Shown: positions 25,583 through 34,820, counted from the first letter of the stretch. The stretch is DNA of 64,000 nt from Arthrobacter sp. MYb213 (GCF_002979915.1 NZ_PCQA01000003.1:496001-560000), one strand, 5' to 3'. Notes: a model not told the origin generated them from the sequence alone. Numbers and translations: made by a program.

Positions 25583-26767
25583 GTGGAAGAAAAAGGCAGC
25601 CTGCGCATTCAAAGTATTCTCTGGGCAGCGGCCATATTTCTGGCCGTGATGCTCCTGTCTCTGGTGAGTGAACCAGCTAGCGGTCAACAAGAAATGACCG
25701 CTGCGTACCTGGTGACCGCTGGGGCATTTGCCGTTGGTTTCGGCGTACTCAGCGTTTTGCGACATCGATTTGCGCGCACCTCTTGGCTGGTAGCAGGACT
25801 GGGAGTCTGTGTTTGGCTGCTTTTAGCTATGCCCCGGATTGCGATGCTTCCAGCGTTGCTGTTTTTCCTCGCCGTGATCACCCTGGCTGGACACCGGATG
25901 CTGTCTTATCTGGGAGCCCTGGCGGTGTTCATCGTGATGAGTGCGGTGCGCTTAGCACAGGGGGCGTCCTTCCAAGATCTCTTTGACTTCGAGTTGTTGG
26001 CCTACGCCTCGTTGTCTGCGCTGGTAATTCTTTATGCCCAGTTGCGCACCACGCGAGAGGTGACACTAGAACATCAACGACGCGTTCGGGAGTTTGCCGA
26101 GCGGACCACAGAGGCGGAAAAGGAACAAGGGCGGATCTTGCACCGTTCGAAGATTTCTTACCAGCTGCATGACGAGTTGGCACATAATTTAGCGGTAGCT
26201 TCCTTGCATACCAACGCCGCGTTGGATGCTTCGTCTACCGATACACGCACGGCGTTGAGCTTGATCCACGTTCGCCAGGCGGTGACCGGAGCGATGACCG
26301 CATTACGTAGAACATTCGATACCTTGGGCCAGCGAGAAGCCCCCGAAGAACTCACTGCAACCATTGAGGACATTGAACGGATTGCTACTTCGTTGCGCGA
26401 TACCGGCATTGAAGTTAGCATCCACAGCTCGGGTTTAGGCCAGACAGAGAGCTTCCCGCAGTTGGCCATGCGAATAATTCGCGAAGCAGCCACGAACGCG
26501 GTGAAGCATGCTGATCCCACCCAAATGGTGATCTGGATTAAGGAAGAAACTGATGAAAGCCAGCCTCCGCACTGGGTAGTTTCGGTCCGTAACAACGGTG
26601 TCCGCCCCGTACATTCGCAGACGCCCAATGGTCATGGTCTGGCACGCTTACGCGCGATGACCGAGGCCGAAGGTGGAACCATGGAGTGGGGACGGTTGGC
26701 AACAAACTTCCTTTTATCTGCGACCGTCCGAAAAGACGTTGAAGAAAACCCGAGACGAAATTCTTAG
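25583..26767 (+). CDS. Orphan NarL-type sensor histidine kinase
   Basis: 394 residues. About five hydrophobic segments fill residues 15-155, then a HisKA_3 dimerisation domain with His196 in SYQLHDELAHNLA, and an HATPase domain with N-box REAATNAVKHA near 310 and G-box NGHGLARLRAM near 350. GTG start. No response regulator is adjacent, so its partner must be elsewhere or lost. The input could be membrane stress or a ligand; nothing in the sensor part tells. Confidence 0.85.
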   Translation: MEEKGSLRIQSILWAAAIFLAVMLLSLVSEPASGQQEMTAAYLVTAGAFAVGFGVLSVLRHRFARTSWLVAGLGVCVWLLLAMPRIAMLPALLFFLAVITLAGHRMLSYLGALAVFIVMSAVRLAQGASFQDLFDFELLAYASLSALVILYAQLRTTREVTLEHQRRVREFAERTTEAEKEQGRILHRSKISYQLHDELAHNLAVASLHTNAALDASSTDTRTALSLIHVRQAVTGAMTALRRTFDTLGQREAPEELTATIEDIERIATSLRDTGIEVSIHSSGLGQTESFPQLAMRIIREAATNAVKHADPTQMVIWIKEETDESQPPHWVVSVRNNGVRPVHSQTPNGHGLARLRAMTEAEGGTMEWGRLATNFLLSATVRKDVEENPRRNS

Positions 26768-26910
26768 TATCCCGTTGGGCGCTCAATCGCACTAGTGAGC
26801 GGTGGTTCGGGCTGCCTCTAGCCCGGTGGGCAATCCCGGCGTAGAGTGAAAGCACGATTTGGCGGGGCCACGGCGAGCACGTTGCGGCCCGCACACACTG
26901 GGAGGTCGAA

Positions 26911-27075
26911 ATGGGAGATTTTCGGGCATACACCATGGAAGAGCGGGCCACGTATTTGGCACCGTCTTGTGCACGTTGCGGCCAACACCGCCACGTGGTG
27001 TGGGAAAAAGTAGAAGGAACCGAAACATACCTGCCGCGCGACTCCGGTTGCTCTAACGAAGCTTGCACCGCATAG
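26911..27075 (+). CDS. Small zinc-ribbon-like protein
   Basis: 54 residues, too short for a routine gene call. It carries a CARCGQHRHVVW knuckle near residue 22 and a second pair of Cys near the C-terminus (GCSNEAC), enough for a four-Cys zinc ribbon. GGGAGG lies seven bases upstream of the ATG. It sits between the histidine kinase and the IclR gene. Function unknown, but the ribosome site and paired cysteines support a real gene. Confidence 0.55.
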   Translation: MGDFRAYTMEERATYLAPSCARCGQHRHVVWEKVEGTETYLPRDSGCSNEACTA

Positions 27076-27099
27076 CGAGTTGCTTGCCGGCAGTTACGC

Positions 27100-27765
27100 T
27101 TAGGCTCGCACACCCAAGCTGGCGGAGATTCGCGCGGAAGCGGCGGTAAGTTTCAGCGCCACATGATGCTGGTCCAACTCTTGCGACAGGTAAATCACCG
27201 CGATTGCTCCGGGCTTATTTTGCGGTAGGTTGACCGGCACCGCGATTGAGGTGAGCCCGGGGATGACCTCGTCATAACTGAACTCGTAATCCTGAGCTGG
27301 GTACTGTTCCGGGTTGAGCTGGGAACGAATCACGCGTCCTGGGGCACCATTGTCGATAGGGTGCCGGGTTCCTGGACGTTGTGCCACGGTGGCATCTGCA
27401 TGACGCGGCTCGGCGGTGCTCAATGTGACCGCAGCTTCTCCGTCGAAGACTACTAATAACGCGGTCATCTGCAGTTCGTCCGAGAGCGTGGCCAGGTGCG
27501 GGGTGGCGGCGGCCTGTAAAGATTTAGAAGCATTGCGCGCTAAGGCGCCGAGTCGCGCTCCCAATTCCAGATCTCCCGAGGCCGTACGCTCCACAAAGCC
27601 ATATTGTTCGAAGGTCTTCACCAAGCGGTATGCCATGGAACGGTGAATGCCTAACTCTTGGGCTAGTTCGGCCACGGTCAGTGGGCTGGGGGATTCGCCG
27701 ATGAGCGTGAGTGCTTTGAGTCCGCGGCCCAGAGTCTGGGATCCGCCTTCGGTAGTTTTAGTCAT
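27100..27765 (-). CDS. IclR-family regulator
   Basis: About 221 residues: winged helix with SPLTVAELAQELGIHRSMAYRL near 35 and an effector domain with motifs VNLPQNKPGAIAVI near 190. I chose ATG 27765; the longer form from 27840 has no clear ribosome site. IclR proteins commonly bind aromatic acids. It is divergent from an aromatic-ring monooxygenase, and the inverted repeat at 27853-27893 is a likely shared operator. Confidence 0.87.
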   Translation of the reverse strand: MTKTTEGGSQTLGRGLKALTLIGESPSPLTVAELAQELGIHRSMAYRLVKTFEQYGFVERTASGDLELGARLGALARNASKSLQAAATPHLATLSDELQMTALLVVFDGEAAVTLSTAEPRHADATVAQRPGTRHPIDNGAPGRVIRSQLNPEQYPAQDYEFSYDEVIPGLTSIAVPVNLPQNKPGAIAVIYLSQELDQHHVALKLTAASARISASLGVRA

Positions 27766-27852
27766 TTTTAGTCTTTTCGCCGTGCACGGAAACGCATGAT
27801 GGCCGCCATGATGTGATCTGCGTCTTGCCCCTGCGGTCAAGGATAGCTACCA

Positions 27853-27893
27853 TTGTATCTATAGTTACAACAGTGTCGCAACTATAGAGACAA
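27853..27893. promoter_or_regulatory. Inverted repeat, likely IclR operator
   Basis: TTGTATCTATAGTT (27853-27866) and AACTATAGAGACAA (27880-27893) are mirrored, with perfect TCTATAGTT/AACTATAGA cores and TTGT/ACAA ends, separated by 13 bp. It lies between the IclR gene and the divergent monooxygenase. Confidence 0.6.
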
Positions 27894-27923
27894 TCTAATG
27901 TGTGGCATTCCTAAGGAGTAAAA

Positions 27924-29813
27924 ATGCAGATCCATCACAAAGGCTATGTTTCCGGCGATCCACGCGTGAAGCCAGCTGCCGGTTACGGCATTGACCGCTC
28001 GGAAGAAATCCCCGATGAGATGGATGTGTTGATCGTTGGAACGGGCCCAGCTGCCGCGGTAGTCGCCGCCCAGCTTTCGCGCTTTCCCAGCATTAATGCC
28101 CGCGCCATTGAGGTGCGCCCGGGCCGCTTGCAGGTAGGCCAGGCTGACGGAATCCAGGCACGCTCGGTAGAAACTTTCCAGGCCTTCGGCTTCGCCAACG
28201 AGGTTATCGAAGAGTCCTACCGCAACGTGGAGATGTGCTTCTGGACCCCAGATCCGCAGAACCCCGAAAACATCATTCGCCACTCACGGGCCGCCGATGA
28301 CTCCACCGGCATGAGCGAATTCCCGCACATCTACGTCAACCAGGCCCGAATCCTGGACTACTTCCTACGCGACGCCGAACGTGCACCGGGCAAGATCACC
28401 CCGGACTACGGTGTGGAGTACCTGGACTGTGAAATCGATCCGGCAGCCGAATTCCCGGTCACCGCGCGCATCAAATATGTGGCAGGAGAACTTGCCGGGC
28501 AAGAGCGCAAGGTCAAAGCGAAGTACCTCGTCGGCGGCGACGGCGCCCGCAGTGCGGTCCGACGCTCATTGGGCCACAAGCTACACGGTGACGCCTCGCT
28601 GCACGCTTGGGGTGTCATGGACATTATGCTGAACACCGACTTCCCCGATATCCAGGTGAAGTGCTCGATTCAGTCTCACGATGCAGGCAACATCCTGTTG
28701 ATCCCACGCGAGGGTGGTTACCTGGTCCGCGTCTACGTAGACCTTGGCGAGCTGACCGCCGAGGACGCCGGGGCGATTCGCAATACTCCGGTAGAAGACA
28801 TCATTGCCACCGCGAACCGGATTGTGCACCCTTACAGTTTCGACGTGAAGTCCGTAGCGTGGTTCTCCGTTTACGAGGTTGCCCACCGCATCACCGACGG
28901 ATTCGACGACGTGTCCGATGAAGAGCGCGGCACCCGTACCCCGCACGCATTCATCATGGGCGATGCCTGCCACACCCACTCTGCGAAGGCCGGTCAGGGC
29001 ATGAATGTGTCCATCCAAGATGGCTTTAACCTCGGCTGGAAACTTGCTGCCGTGCTTGAAGGCCGCGCCCCGGAAGCACTGCTGAACACCTACGCCGAAG
29101 AGCGCAAGGTGATCGCGCAAAACCTGATCAACTTTGACAAGGAATGGTCCTCGCTGATGGCCAAGCCGGTCGAGGAATGGGAAGACCCAGACGAGCTGGA
29201 ACGCTACTACGTGAGCACCATGGAATTCCCTGCCGGATTCATGACTCAGTACACCGAGTCGGCGATCACCACCGGTCTAGAACACCAGGACTTGGCCCCG
29301 GGCTTCCCGGTGGGTAAACGCTTCAAATCAGCTGAGGTCATTCGCCGAGCGGATAACCGTTGGCGTCACCTTGGTCATTTCCATGAAGCAGATGGCCGCT
29401 GGCGCGTTTACGCTTTCGCAGACCAAGCGGCTCCAGCACTGGCTGGCACGCCGATGGCTGACTTCGCCGCGTGGTGGAGCCAAGACGCTGCCTCGCCGCG
29501 TAATCTGTTTACGCCTGCCGGGGTAGACGAGGATGCGGTCTTTGACCTGAAGGCCATCTACCAGCAGGATTACACCGAGGTAGAGCTACACGATGTTCCT
29601 AAGGCTTTCCAGCCGCTGAAGGTGCCCTTCGGCCTGCATGACATCAACCAGGTTTTTGCTGCCGGGCATGGCCGCGATATCTTCGGTGAACGTGAGATCA
29701 GCAAGGAAGGCGCCATCGTGGTGGTCCGCCCGGATCAGTACGTTGCCGGGATCTTCCCGTTGTCCGCACATCAAGAAATTGCAGACTTCTTTGCCGGAAA
29801 TATGACCGCGTAG
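27924..29813 (+). CDS. FAD-dependent aromatic monooxygenase (phenol/3-hydroxybenzoate hydroxylase-like)
   Basis: 629 residues, the length of phenol 2-monooxygenase and MobA (3-hydroxybenzoate 4-monooxygenase). FAD-binding loop VLIVGTGPAAAVVAAQL near residue 35, GD motif HAFIMGDACHTHSAKAGQG near 340, and a C-terminal thioredoxin-like dimerisation domain from ~460. NAD(P)H-dependent hydroxylation of a phenolic ring is expected. No ring-cleavage or transport gene is nearby. An IclR gene is divergent and a terminator follows. Confidence 0.88.
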   Translation: MQIHHKGYVSGDPRVKPAAGYGIDRSEEIPDEMDVLIVGTGPAAAVVAAQLSRFPSINARAIEVRPGRLQVGQADGIQARSVETFQAFGFANEVIEESYRNVEMCFWTPDPQNPENIIRHSRAADDSTGMSEFPHIYVNQARILDYFLRDAERAPGKITPDYGVEYLDCEIDPAAEFPVTARIKYVAGELAGQERKVKAKYLVGGDGARSAVRRSLGHKLHGDASLHAWGVMDIMLNTDFPDIQVKCSIQSHDAGNILLIPREGGYLVRVYVDLGELTAEDAGAIRNTPVEDIIATANRIVHPYSFDVKSVAWFSVYEVAHRITDGFDDVSDEERGTRTPHAFIMGDACHTHSAKAGQGMNVSIQDGFNLGWKLAAVLEGRAPEALLNTYAEERKVIAQNLINFDKEWSSLMAKPVEEWEDPDELERYYVSTMEFPAGFMTQYTESAITTGLEHQDLAPGFPVGKRFKSAEVIRRADNRWRHLGHFHEADGRWRVYAFADQAAPALAGTPMADFAAWWSQDAASPRNLFTPAGVDEDAVFDLKAIYQQDYTEVELHDVPKAFQPLKVPFGLHDINQVFAAGHGRDIFGEREISKEGAIVVVRPDQYVAGIFPLSAHQEIADFFAGNMTA

Positions 29814-29837
29814 GAAGCTAGCGAGTAAGACAGAATC

Positions 29838-29886
29838 AAAGCCGCCGAGGCCAGGGGTAATTTTGCGTCCTAGCTTCGGCGGCTTT
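29838..29886. terminator. Terminator of monooxygenase gene
   Basis: AAAGCCGCCGA (29838-29848) pairs with TCGGCGGCTTT (29876-29886), 11 bp, with a 27-nt interior. A short TTGTTGT run follows. Confidence 0.75.
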
Positions 29887-29917
29887 GTTGTACCTAGCCC
29901 TTGGTAGCCTCGAAGGT

Positions 29918-30652
29918 ATGAACCAGCCCTTCCAAATGCTTCCGGTGCGCAGGGTCCAAGAGGATCTTGAATCACCGGCGGATCGACACGTGTGGCCCGC
30001 TACGATTCCGGCGGTACGCCAGGTCCTCGACGACGGGTTGGACCTGTCCCAGCTGACCATCTTCGTCGGTCAAAATGGCGCCGGGAAGTCAACGCTGGTC
30101 GAGGCGATTGCTGAGGCCTTTGGCCTGAATGTAGAAGGCGGAACACAAAATTCCCGCCACCAAAGATATGACAATGAATCCGCGCTGGGGCAGCACCTGC
30201 AACTAGTGCGTGGTGCTGGAGCCTCAGGTGCCGGAGTGTTCCTTCGAGCCGAAACGATGCATGGACACTTCGCGTACCTCGAAGACCTAGACCGCGAAGA
30301 CCAAAAGAAACGCGGACTGCACAATCTGCAAAGCCACGGTGAATCATTCATTGAATTTTTCACCTCGCGTTCCGGGGTTAACGGACTCTGGGTCTTTGAC
30401 GAAGCGGAATCGGCGCTGTCTTTCGAAGGCAGCCTCACACTGCTCTCGCATATCTCAGACTTGCTTGCTACCGGGTCCCAGGTAGTACTCTCCACACACT
30501 CGCCCATTCTTGCATCGTTGCCGGGCGCCGACATTTATGAGGTCGGGCAGTGGGGTCTACGCCGTTGTAGCTATGACGAGTTGGATATGGTGCGTAACTG
30601 GCGGTTGTTCTTGGATGCTCCGGGCAGGTTCCTACGCCACTTTAAAGATTGA
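29918..30652 (+). CDS. AAA/ABC-type ATPase, stand-alone
   Basis: 244 residues with Walker A VGQNGAGKSTLVEA near 60 and Walker B WVFDEAESALS near 165, then a D-loop-like STHSPILASL near 200. No membrane segment and no canonical LSGGQ; in place of that the DEAESAL form resembles the SMC/RecF/OLD-type ATPase group. I chose ATG 29918 with GAAGG nearby. No partner gene is adjacent. Role unknown. Confidence 0.78.
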   Translation: MNQPFQMLPVRRVQEDLESPADRHVWPATIPAVRQVLDDGLDLSQLTIFVGQNGAGKSTLVEAIAEAFGLNVEGGTQNSRHQRYDNESALGQHLQLVRGAGASGAGVFLRAETMHGHFAYLEDLDREDQKKRGLHNLQSHGESFIEFFTSRSGVNGLWVFDEAESALSFEGSLTLLSHISDLLATGSQVVLSTHSPILASLPGADIYEVGQWGLRRCSYDELDMVRNWRLFLDAPGRFLRHFKD

Positions 30653-30690
30653 AACTTTCTGTCTGCTTTGCGCTGAAATAATGCTGGGTC

Positions 30691-30888
30691 CTACGGCGAA
30701 TCGTTTGGTCTTCGGGGCGCTTCATTCTGCTCTTTGGAACCCCGACGGAAAATAAGACTAAGCAACACCGCCAGACCAACAGCGATAGCAAATCGAGGCC
30801 ACAATCCAAGGTCTGTCAAGAAGCCCAAAGTCAGGAGCAATACTACTGGCGCTAGTCTGACTAGATATTTTGTCCACGGAGCGCTCAT
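30691..30888 (-). CDS. Small membrane protein
   Basis: 65 residues with two hydrophobic helices (about 8-28 and 30-48) and a basic polar tail. The ATG at 30888 is preceded by GGAGG, with a second in-frame ATG at 30897. No family recognised. It is convergent with the ATPase and divergent from pspA. Confidence 0.55.
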   Translation of the reverse strand: MSAPWTKYLVRLAPVVLLLTLGFLTDLGLWPRFAIAVGLAVLLSLIFRRGSKEQNEAPRRPNDSP

Positions 30889-31121
30889 AGCCTCCATGAT
30901 GTCAGCTGAAGTCGTTTAGTTTGGTTTCGTGACTAAACGGTTTCGGATCACCAATGATCAGTACGAGAATTCTGGTGGTTCCGAGCATGCTGTTCTGCGG
31001 GCCTTGGGTTATTGCCGGTGACTACGCAGCCCCAACTTTCCGCGCCATGAAGGGAAGCTGAGTTTAACGCTCAGTACTGCGTCGCATAGAGTTAAAGTTG
31101 CGGTTAACGAAGGGACGCACC

Positions 31122-31940
31122 ATGGCCAAGAAACGCTCAATTTGGGCCCGTATGTTCGGGATCGGTAAAGCCAACGCCAATGCGGCACTGGATGCACTCG
31201 AAGATCCACAGAAGATGCTGGACCAGCAGGTTCGCGATTACACCAACAACATTGCCCAGGCTGAGTCGGCGGTAGCGCAGACCATCGGTAACCTGCGTAT
31301 GGCAGAAGACGACCAAGCTAAGGCTATGGATGAAGTGAAGTCTTGGGGCGCTAAAGCCCTTGCCGCTTCGAATAAAGCCGAAGAATTCTCGGCTGCCGGG
31401 GATGCTAGCAACGCGCAGAAGTTCAACCAGCTAGCGACCGTTGCAATCCAGCGTCAGATGGCGGCGGAGACAAAGGTCAAGAACCTAGCTCCAAGCATTG
31501 CCTCGCAGCGCGAAGTTGTCGCGAAGCTCAAAGATGGTCTGAACACCATGGGTAAAAAGCGCATTGAATTGGTAGGCAAGCGTGATGAGCTTGTAGCCCG
31601 TGCGCGTAATGCCAAGACTCAGGGCCAGATGATGGAAACGCTCAAGGCCTTGGATATGAATGATCCAACCAGCGAGATCAGTCGTTTCGAAGACAAGATC
31701 CGTCAGGATGAGGCTAAGGTTCGTGGTGCTTCCGAGCTTGCCGCTTCCTCGCTAGACTCGCAGTTCGCCGCCCTAGAGGATCTGGGTGAAGAAACTGAGG
31801 TTGAAGCGCGACTGGCAGCGATGAAGGGCGAGCAGAACGTTCTGGATGAAGCCCCCACTGCGTCGGCAATTGAAGCCGAAGCTCCGGCGGTCTCTGAAAT
31901 CGAAGCCCGCTTGGCTGCGATGAAGAAGAACCAAGCTTAA
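31122..31940 (+). CDS. pspA: PspA/IM30-family protein
   Basis: About 272 residues, almost entirely alpha-helical coiled coil: a head of MAKKRSIWARMFGIGKANA, then LDALEDPQKMLDQQVRDYT near residue 25, both typical of PspA. Family members line the inner face of the membrane and protect it during stress. The C-terminal ~70 residues have extra Ala/Glu-rich repeats (EVEARLAAMKGEQ, EIEARLAAMKKNQ). I took the ATG at 31122. Transcription ends at a very strong terminator. Confidence 0.92.
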   Translation: MAKKRSIWARMFGIGKANANAALDALEDPQKMLDQQVRDYTNNIAQAESAVAQTIGNLRMAEDDQAKAMDEVKSWGAKALAASNKAEEFSAAGDASNAQKFNQLATVAIQRQMAAETKVKNLAPSIASQREVVAKLKDGLNTMGKKRIELVGKRDELVARARNAKTQGQMMETLKALDMNDPTSEISRFEDKIRQDEAKVRGASELAASSLDSQFAALEDLGEETEVEARLAAMKGEQNVLDEAPTASAIEAEAPAVSEIEARLAAMKKNQA

Positions 31941-31953
31941 GTAGCAAAATTAG

Positions 31954-32004
31954 AACCGGCCTCGGTGAGAAGCAGAAAATGCTTCTCACCGAGGCCGGTT
32001 TTTA
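31954..32004 (+). terminator. Intrinsic terminator of pspA
   Basis: A long perfect stem of 21 bp beginning AACCGGCC with a GAAAA loop is followed by TTTTTAT. Textbook Rho-independent terminator, 13 bp after the stop codon. Confidence 0.95.
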
Positions 32005-32020
32005 TGATTTGTCCTGCTGA

Positions 32021-32872
32021 CTACTTGCTGGTTACCGAGCCTGAACTCAGTTTGGCGTTGCCTGCCGAGAGTTCAATCGAGATCTTGTGAGGCGACTTTG
32101 GATCTGTCACCAGCAAATTCGAAAGATTTCCCGCGTCCATGGTCTGACGCACATCGTAGGATCCATCTGGCAGTTCTAGATCCAACGAACCTGCGCTGAC
32201 TTCTGCGTTGATACTCTGTGGCACGGTACCGGTCAGGTTGCCGGCCATATGACCTGCAGAGATATCGAAGACTGCGTGTTGCACGTCTGCAAGGGATACT
32301 TCGGCTTTCCCCGCTCCGAGATGGATTTCCGCCGACTGCGCGGTACCGGACAAGTCCAGTTCACCGGCACCAACCTCGGCGACCAAGTTCTTGTAAGCAC
32401 CCACCGCGGTGAAGTCGCCGGCGGCTAAATCGAAATTGGCGTCGAGCCTTCCGTCATTCAAAGATTTCGGGAGGATCAGTGTCGCTTCGTTGTTATACAA
32501 GCCGCAACCGAAGAAGCACCAGTTACCCCAGGAATTGGGGGAGTCAACGACAAGTTTGTCTCCCTGACGCGAGAGCTTCCAATCCGAACCGTTTGCGCTA
32601 TCGATTTCCAGGGTAGCTTCGGTGGCATCTGCATAAACTAGCTCAAAGCTTCCGGAGTTCGCGGAGATCTCTAGGCTGGTCACTCCTGCGGTATCAAGGG
32701 TTTGGGTGCTTTGTTCACGATTCAATGAGGCCACGGCACTTCGTGCGGTAGTGATCAGCAAGGTGAGCACTACCAATGCTCCCAAGATCATCAGGATGGT
32801 GTTCACGGGCTTGGCCTTGCGCCGGTTAGTTGGGGGCATCGGTGGCAGCGTGCTGGTTTCGGTGGTGGTCAT
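32021..32872 (-). CDS. DUF4097-like membrane-anchored beta-repeat protein
   Basis: 283 residues. A short cytosolic head, one transmembrane helix (about residues 25-50), then a surface domain of repeating short strands built around phrases such as SANSGSFELVYA, EVGAGELDLSG and SAGSLDLELPDG, typical of the DUF4097 right-handed beta-helix-like fold. The protein is probably outside the cell. Its start overlaps the response-regulator stop by 4 bp, so it is an operon member, and it may be sensor-linked. No catalytic motif. Confidence 0.8.
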   Translation of the reverse strand: MTTTETSTLPPMPPTNRRKAKPVNTILMILGALVVLTLLITTARSAVASLNREQSTQTLDTAGVTSLEISANSGSFELVYADATEATLEIDSANGSDWKLSRQGDKLVVDSPNSWGNWCFFGCGLYNNEATLILPKSLNDGRLDANFDLAAGDFTAVGAYKNLVAEVGAGELDLSGTAQSAEIHLGAGKAEVSLADVQHAVFDISAGHMAGNLTGTVPQSINAEVSAGSLDLELPDGSYDVRQTMDAGNLSNLLVTDPKSPHKISIELSAGNAKLSSGSVTSK

Positions 32873-33558
32873 GATCCTGTCCTGTCTGTGCGAGTGGTGC
32901 CCAGAGTTTCAATATGGGCCAGGGCTGCCAGCACACGCCGGTTACCCGTTCCATCGGCTTCTAAGCCGAGTTTCTGGAAGATTGAGGTGATGTATTTTTC
33001 CACGCTGGCCTCCGAGAGAAAGAGCAGCGCGGCGATCGCTTGGTTGGATTTTCCTTCGGCCAAGGCACCTAGGACGGTGCGTTCCCGGTCGGTCAGGCGT
33101 TGCATGCGGTCATCATGATTGCGGCGAGTCAACAGCTGTGCCACCACTTCCTGATCGAGGATCGTTCCGCCTGCTGCGATCTGCTCCAGCGAGGCAATGA
33201 ACTCGCTGACATCGGCGACGCGGTCCTTGAGCAGATAACCGATGGCTCCGGATTGGGTTGAAATTAGTTCCGAAGCGTAACGTTCTTCCACGTATTGGGA
33301 GAGCACCAGTACCGGCAGATCCGGATATTTCTTGCGTACTTGCAAGGCCGCGCGGATTCCCTCGTCCGTGTAAGTCGGTGGGAGCCGGACATCTAAGATG
33401 CAGATCTGCGGGAACTGTTCTTCGGACGCCGAGTCGAGGAATTCCATCAGGCCACTGGCCTCCGGAAGGTCTATGACCACTTCGTGGCCAGAGTGCACTA
33501 GCAGACGCACCAGGCCTTCGCGTAGTAGTACCGAGTCTTCACAAATTAGTACGCGCAT
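32869..33558 (-). CDS. NarL/LuxR-type response regulator
   Basis: 229 residues: receiver domain with acidic pocket ICED near residue 7 and phosphorylation site Asp56 (ICILDVRLP), then a LuxR helix-turn-helix (LTDRERTVLGALAEGKSNQAI, and SVEKYITSIFQKLGL). The kinase gene ends 13 bp inside its start. With the DUF4097-like gene downstream it forms a three-gene operon, a layout also seen in LiaSR/VraSR-like envelope systems. Confidence 0.92.
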   Translation of the reverse strand: MRVLICEDSVLLREGLVRLLVHSGHEVVIDLPEASGLMEFLDSASEEQFPQICILDVRLPPTYTDEGIRAALQVRKKYPDLPVLVLSQYVEERYASELISTQSGAIGYLLKDRVADVSEFIASLEQIAAGGTILDQEVVAQLLTRRNHDDRMQRLTDRERTVLGALAEGKSNQAIAALLFLSEASVEKYITSIFQKLGLEADGTGNRRVLAALAHIETLGTTRTDRTGS

Positions 33559-34820
33559 GGCACGTTCACCTCCAGAGCAGTTGGACCACCCTGTGGGCTG
33601 TCTAAGCTGATTGTCCCACCGGCCGCTACGACGCGATTGGTGATCCCATCAAGCCCGCCGCCCGGGGTGATGCGTGCGCCACCCACGCCGTTATCTTCGA
33701 TACGAGCCCACAAGCTGTGCTGTCCGTTGGTTTCACGCAGTCGCACTGTCACGAGGCAACGCTGGGCCCTAGAATGTTTGGCGGCATTGGTTAACGCCTC
33801 GGCAATGGAGAAGTACATGGCTGCTTCGGTCACCCGAGGGTAGCGTCCATTCAATTGCACATCGAGTTCCACGGGGATATGACTGCGGCCGGCCACCGCT
33901 GAGAGCGCAGCATCCAGGCCACGGTCATCGAGTACCGAGGCATAAATTCCTCGGGTGAGCTGACGTAACTCGGTAATGGCGGACTTGGTCGAGGCATGGG
34001 CTTCGGCCACCAATTCCTTGGCCTGCTGTGGATTGCTATCAATCTGCTGGTGCGCCAGCCCCAAGGTCATCGCCACCGATACCAACCGTGGTTGGACCCC
34101 ATCATGCAGGTCACGTTCAATCCGGGTGCGTTCAACTTCGGCGGCTCGTACGGCGCCTTCACGCTGTGCCGCCGTGGTGCGCACTCGTTCGGTGAGTTCC
34201 GTTTCCCTGGTCAGGGAACCGATGATTCCCATGGTGACAATTCGGTGTAGGAAGGCCAGCCCGACAACAACTGCGGCGCCAGCGACGGCGACGAGCAAAA
34301 GCCAGGGAGCCTGGGAGGCTTTGGTAACGATAGAGAATGGACCGGTGACGGTGTCCACCCCGGTCAGTGGGGCGAAAGCGACAATGAGGGAATGAATCGT
34401 CCACTGCAGGGCGCCGAGCATAAAACCGCCGGCGAAGCAGGAGAAAACGAAGCTTCCCATCGCGGCCCACATGCGTCCGTTGGCGACATTGCGTCCCAGC
34501 GAACGGACGTATTCGCCAAATCCTTCACGGCGACGAGCCCGCCAAACTAGCGGAGCTACCTCGATGTCGTAAAGTCCGCTGATACGTAGAACCTCTAAAC
34601 GGGAAATTCCAAAGATGGTGTACAGCAACCCGGCTAAGAAGATTAGGCCTAAGCCCAGCACCAGTGTCAGGCCGATTCCCAAGCCTAGCCACCCGAGCAG
34701 CAGTGAAATGAGAACCAAGCCGAAGCTGCCCAACAATGCCATATGCAGCAAGGTGGAACCCAGCCTCAGCGGGGGACGGGGAGCTTTGCTCACCGGTAAA
34801 ACCTTAGGTGTCGAAGTCAT
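33546..34820 (-). CDS. NarL-type sensor histidine kinase
   Basis: 424 residues. N-terminal four-helix membrane part (about residues 25-215; resembles the 'putative sensor' PF13796 group), then HisKA_3 with His in RIERDLHDGVQPRLVS near 245, and an HATPase domain with N-box EALTNAAKHSRA near 355. It overlaps the response-regulator gene. The pair most likely senses a membrane or cell-envelope signal. Confidence 0.9.
   Translation of the reverse strand: MTSTPKVLPVSKAPRPPLRLGSTLLHMALLGSFGLVLISLLLGWLGLGIGLTLVLGLGLIFLAGLLYTIFGISRLEVLRISGLYDIEVAPLVWRARRREGFGEYVRSLGRNVANGRMWAAMGSFVFSCFAGGFMLGALQWTIHSLIVAFAPLTGVDTVTGPFSIVTKASQAPWLLLVAVAGAAVVVGLAFLHRIVTMGIIGSLTRETELTERVRTTAAQREGAVRAAEVERTRIERDLHDGVQPRLVSVAMTLGLAHQQIDSNPQQAKELVAEAHASTKSAITELRQLTRGIYASVLDDRGLDAALSAVAGRSHIPVELDVQLNGRYPRVTEAAMYFSIAEALTNAAKHSRAQRCLVTVRLRETNGQHSLWARIEDNGVGGARITPGGGLDGITNRVVAAGGTISLDSPQGGPTALEVNVPCAY

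Noticed and set aside
29918-30652. ABC transporter ATPase of an importer
   Set aside because: It lacks an LSGGQ signature and has no permease or binding-protein neighbour.
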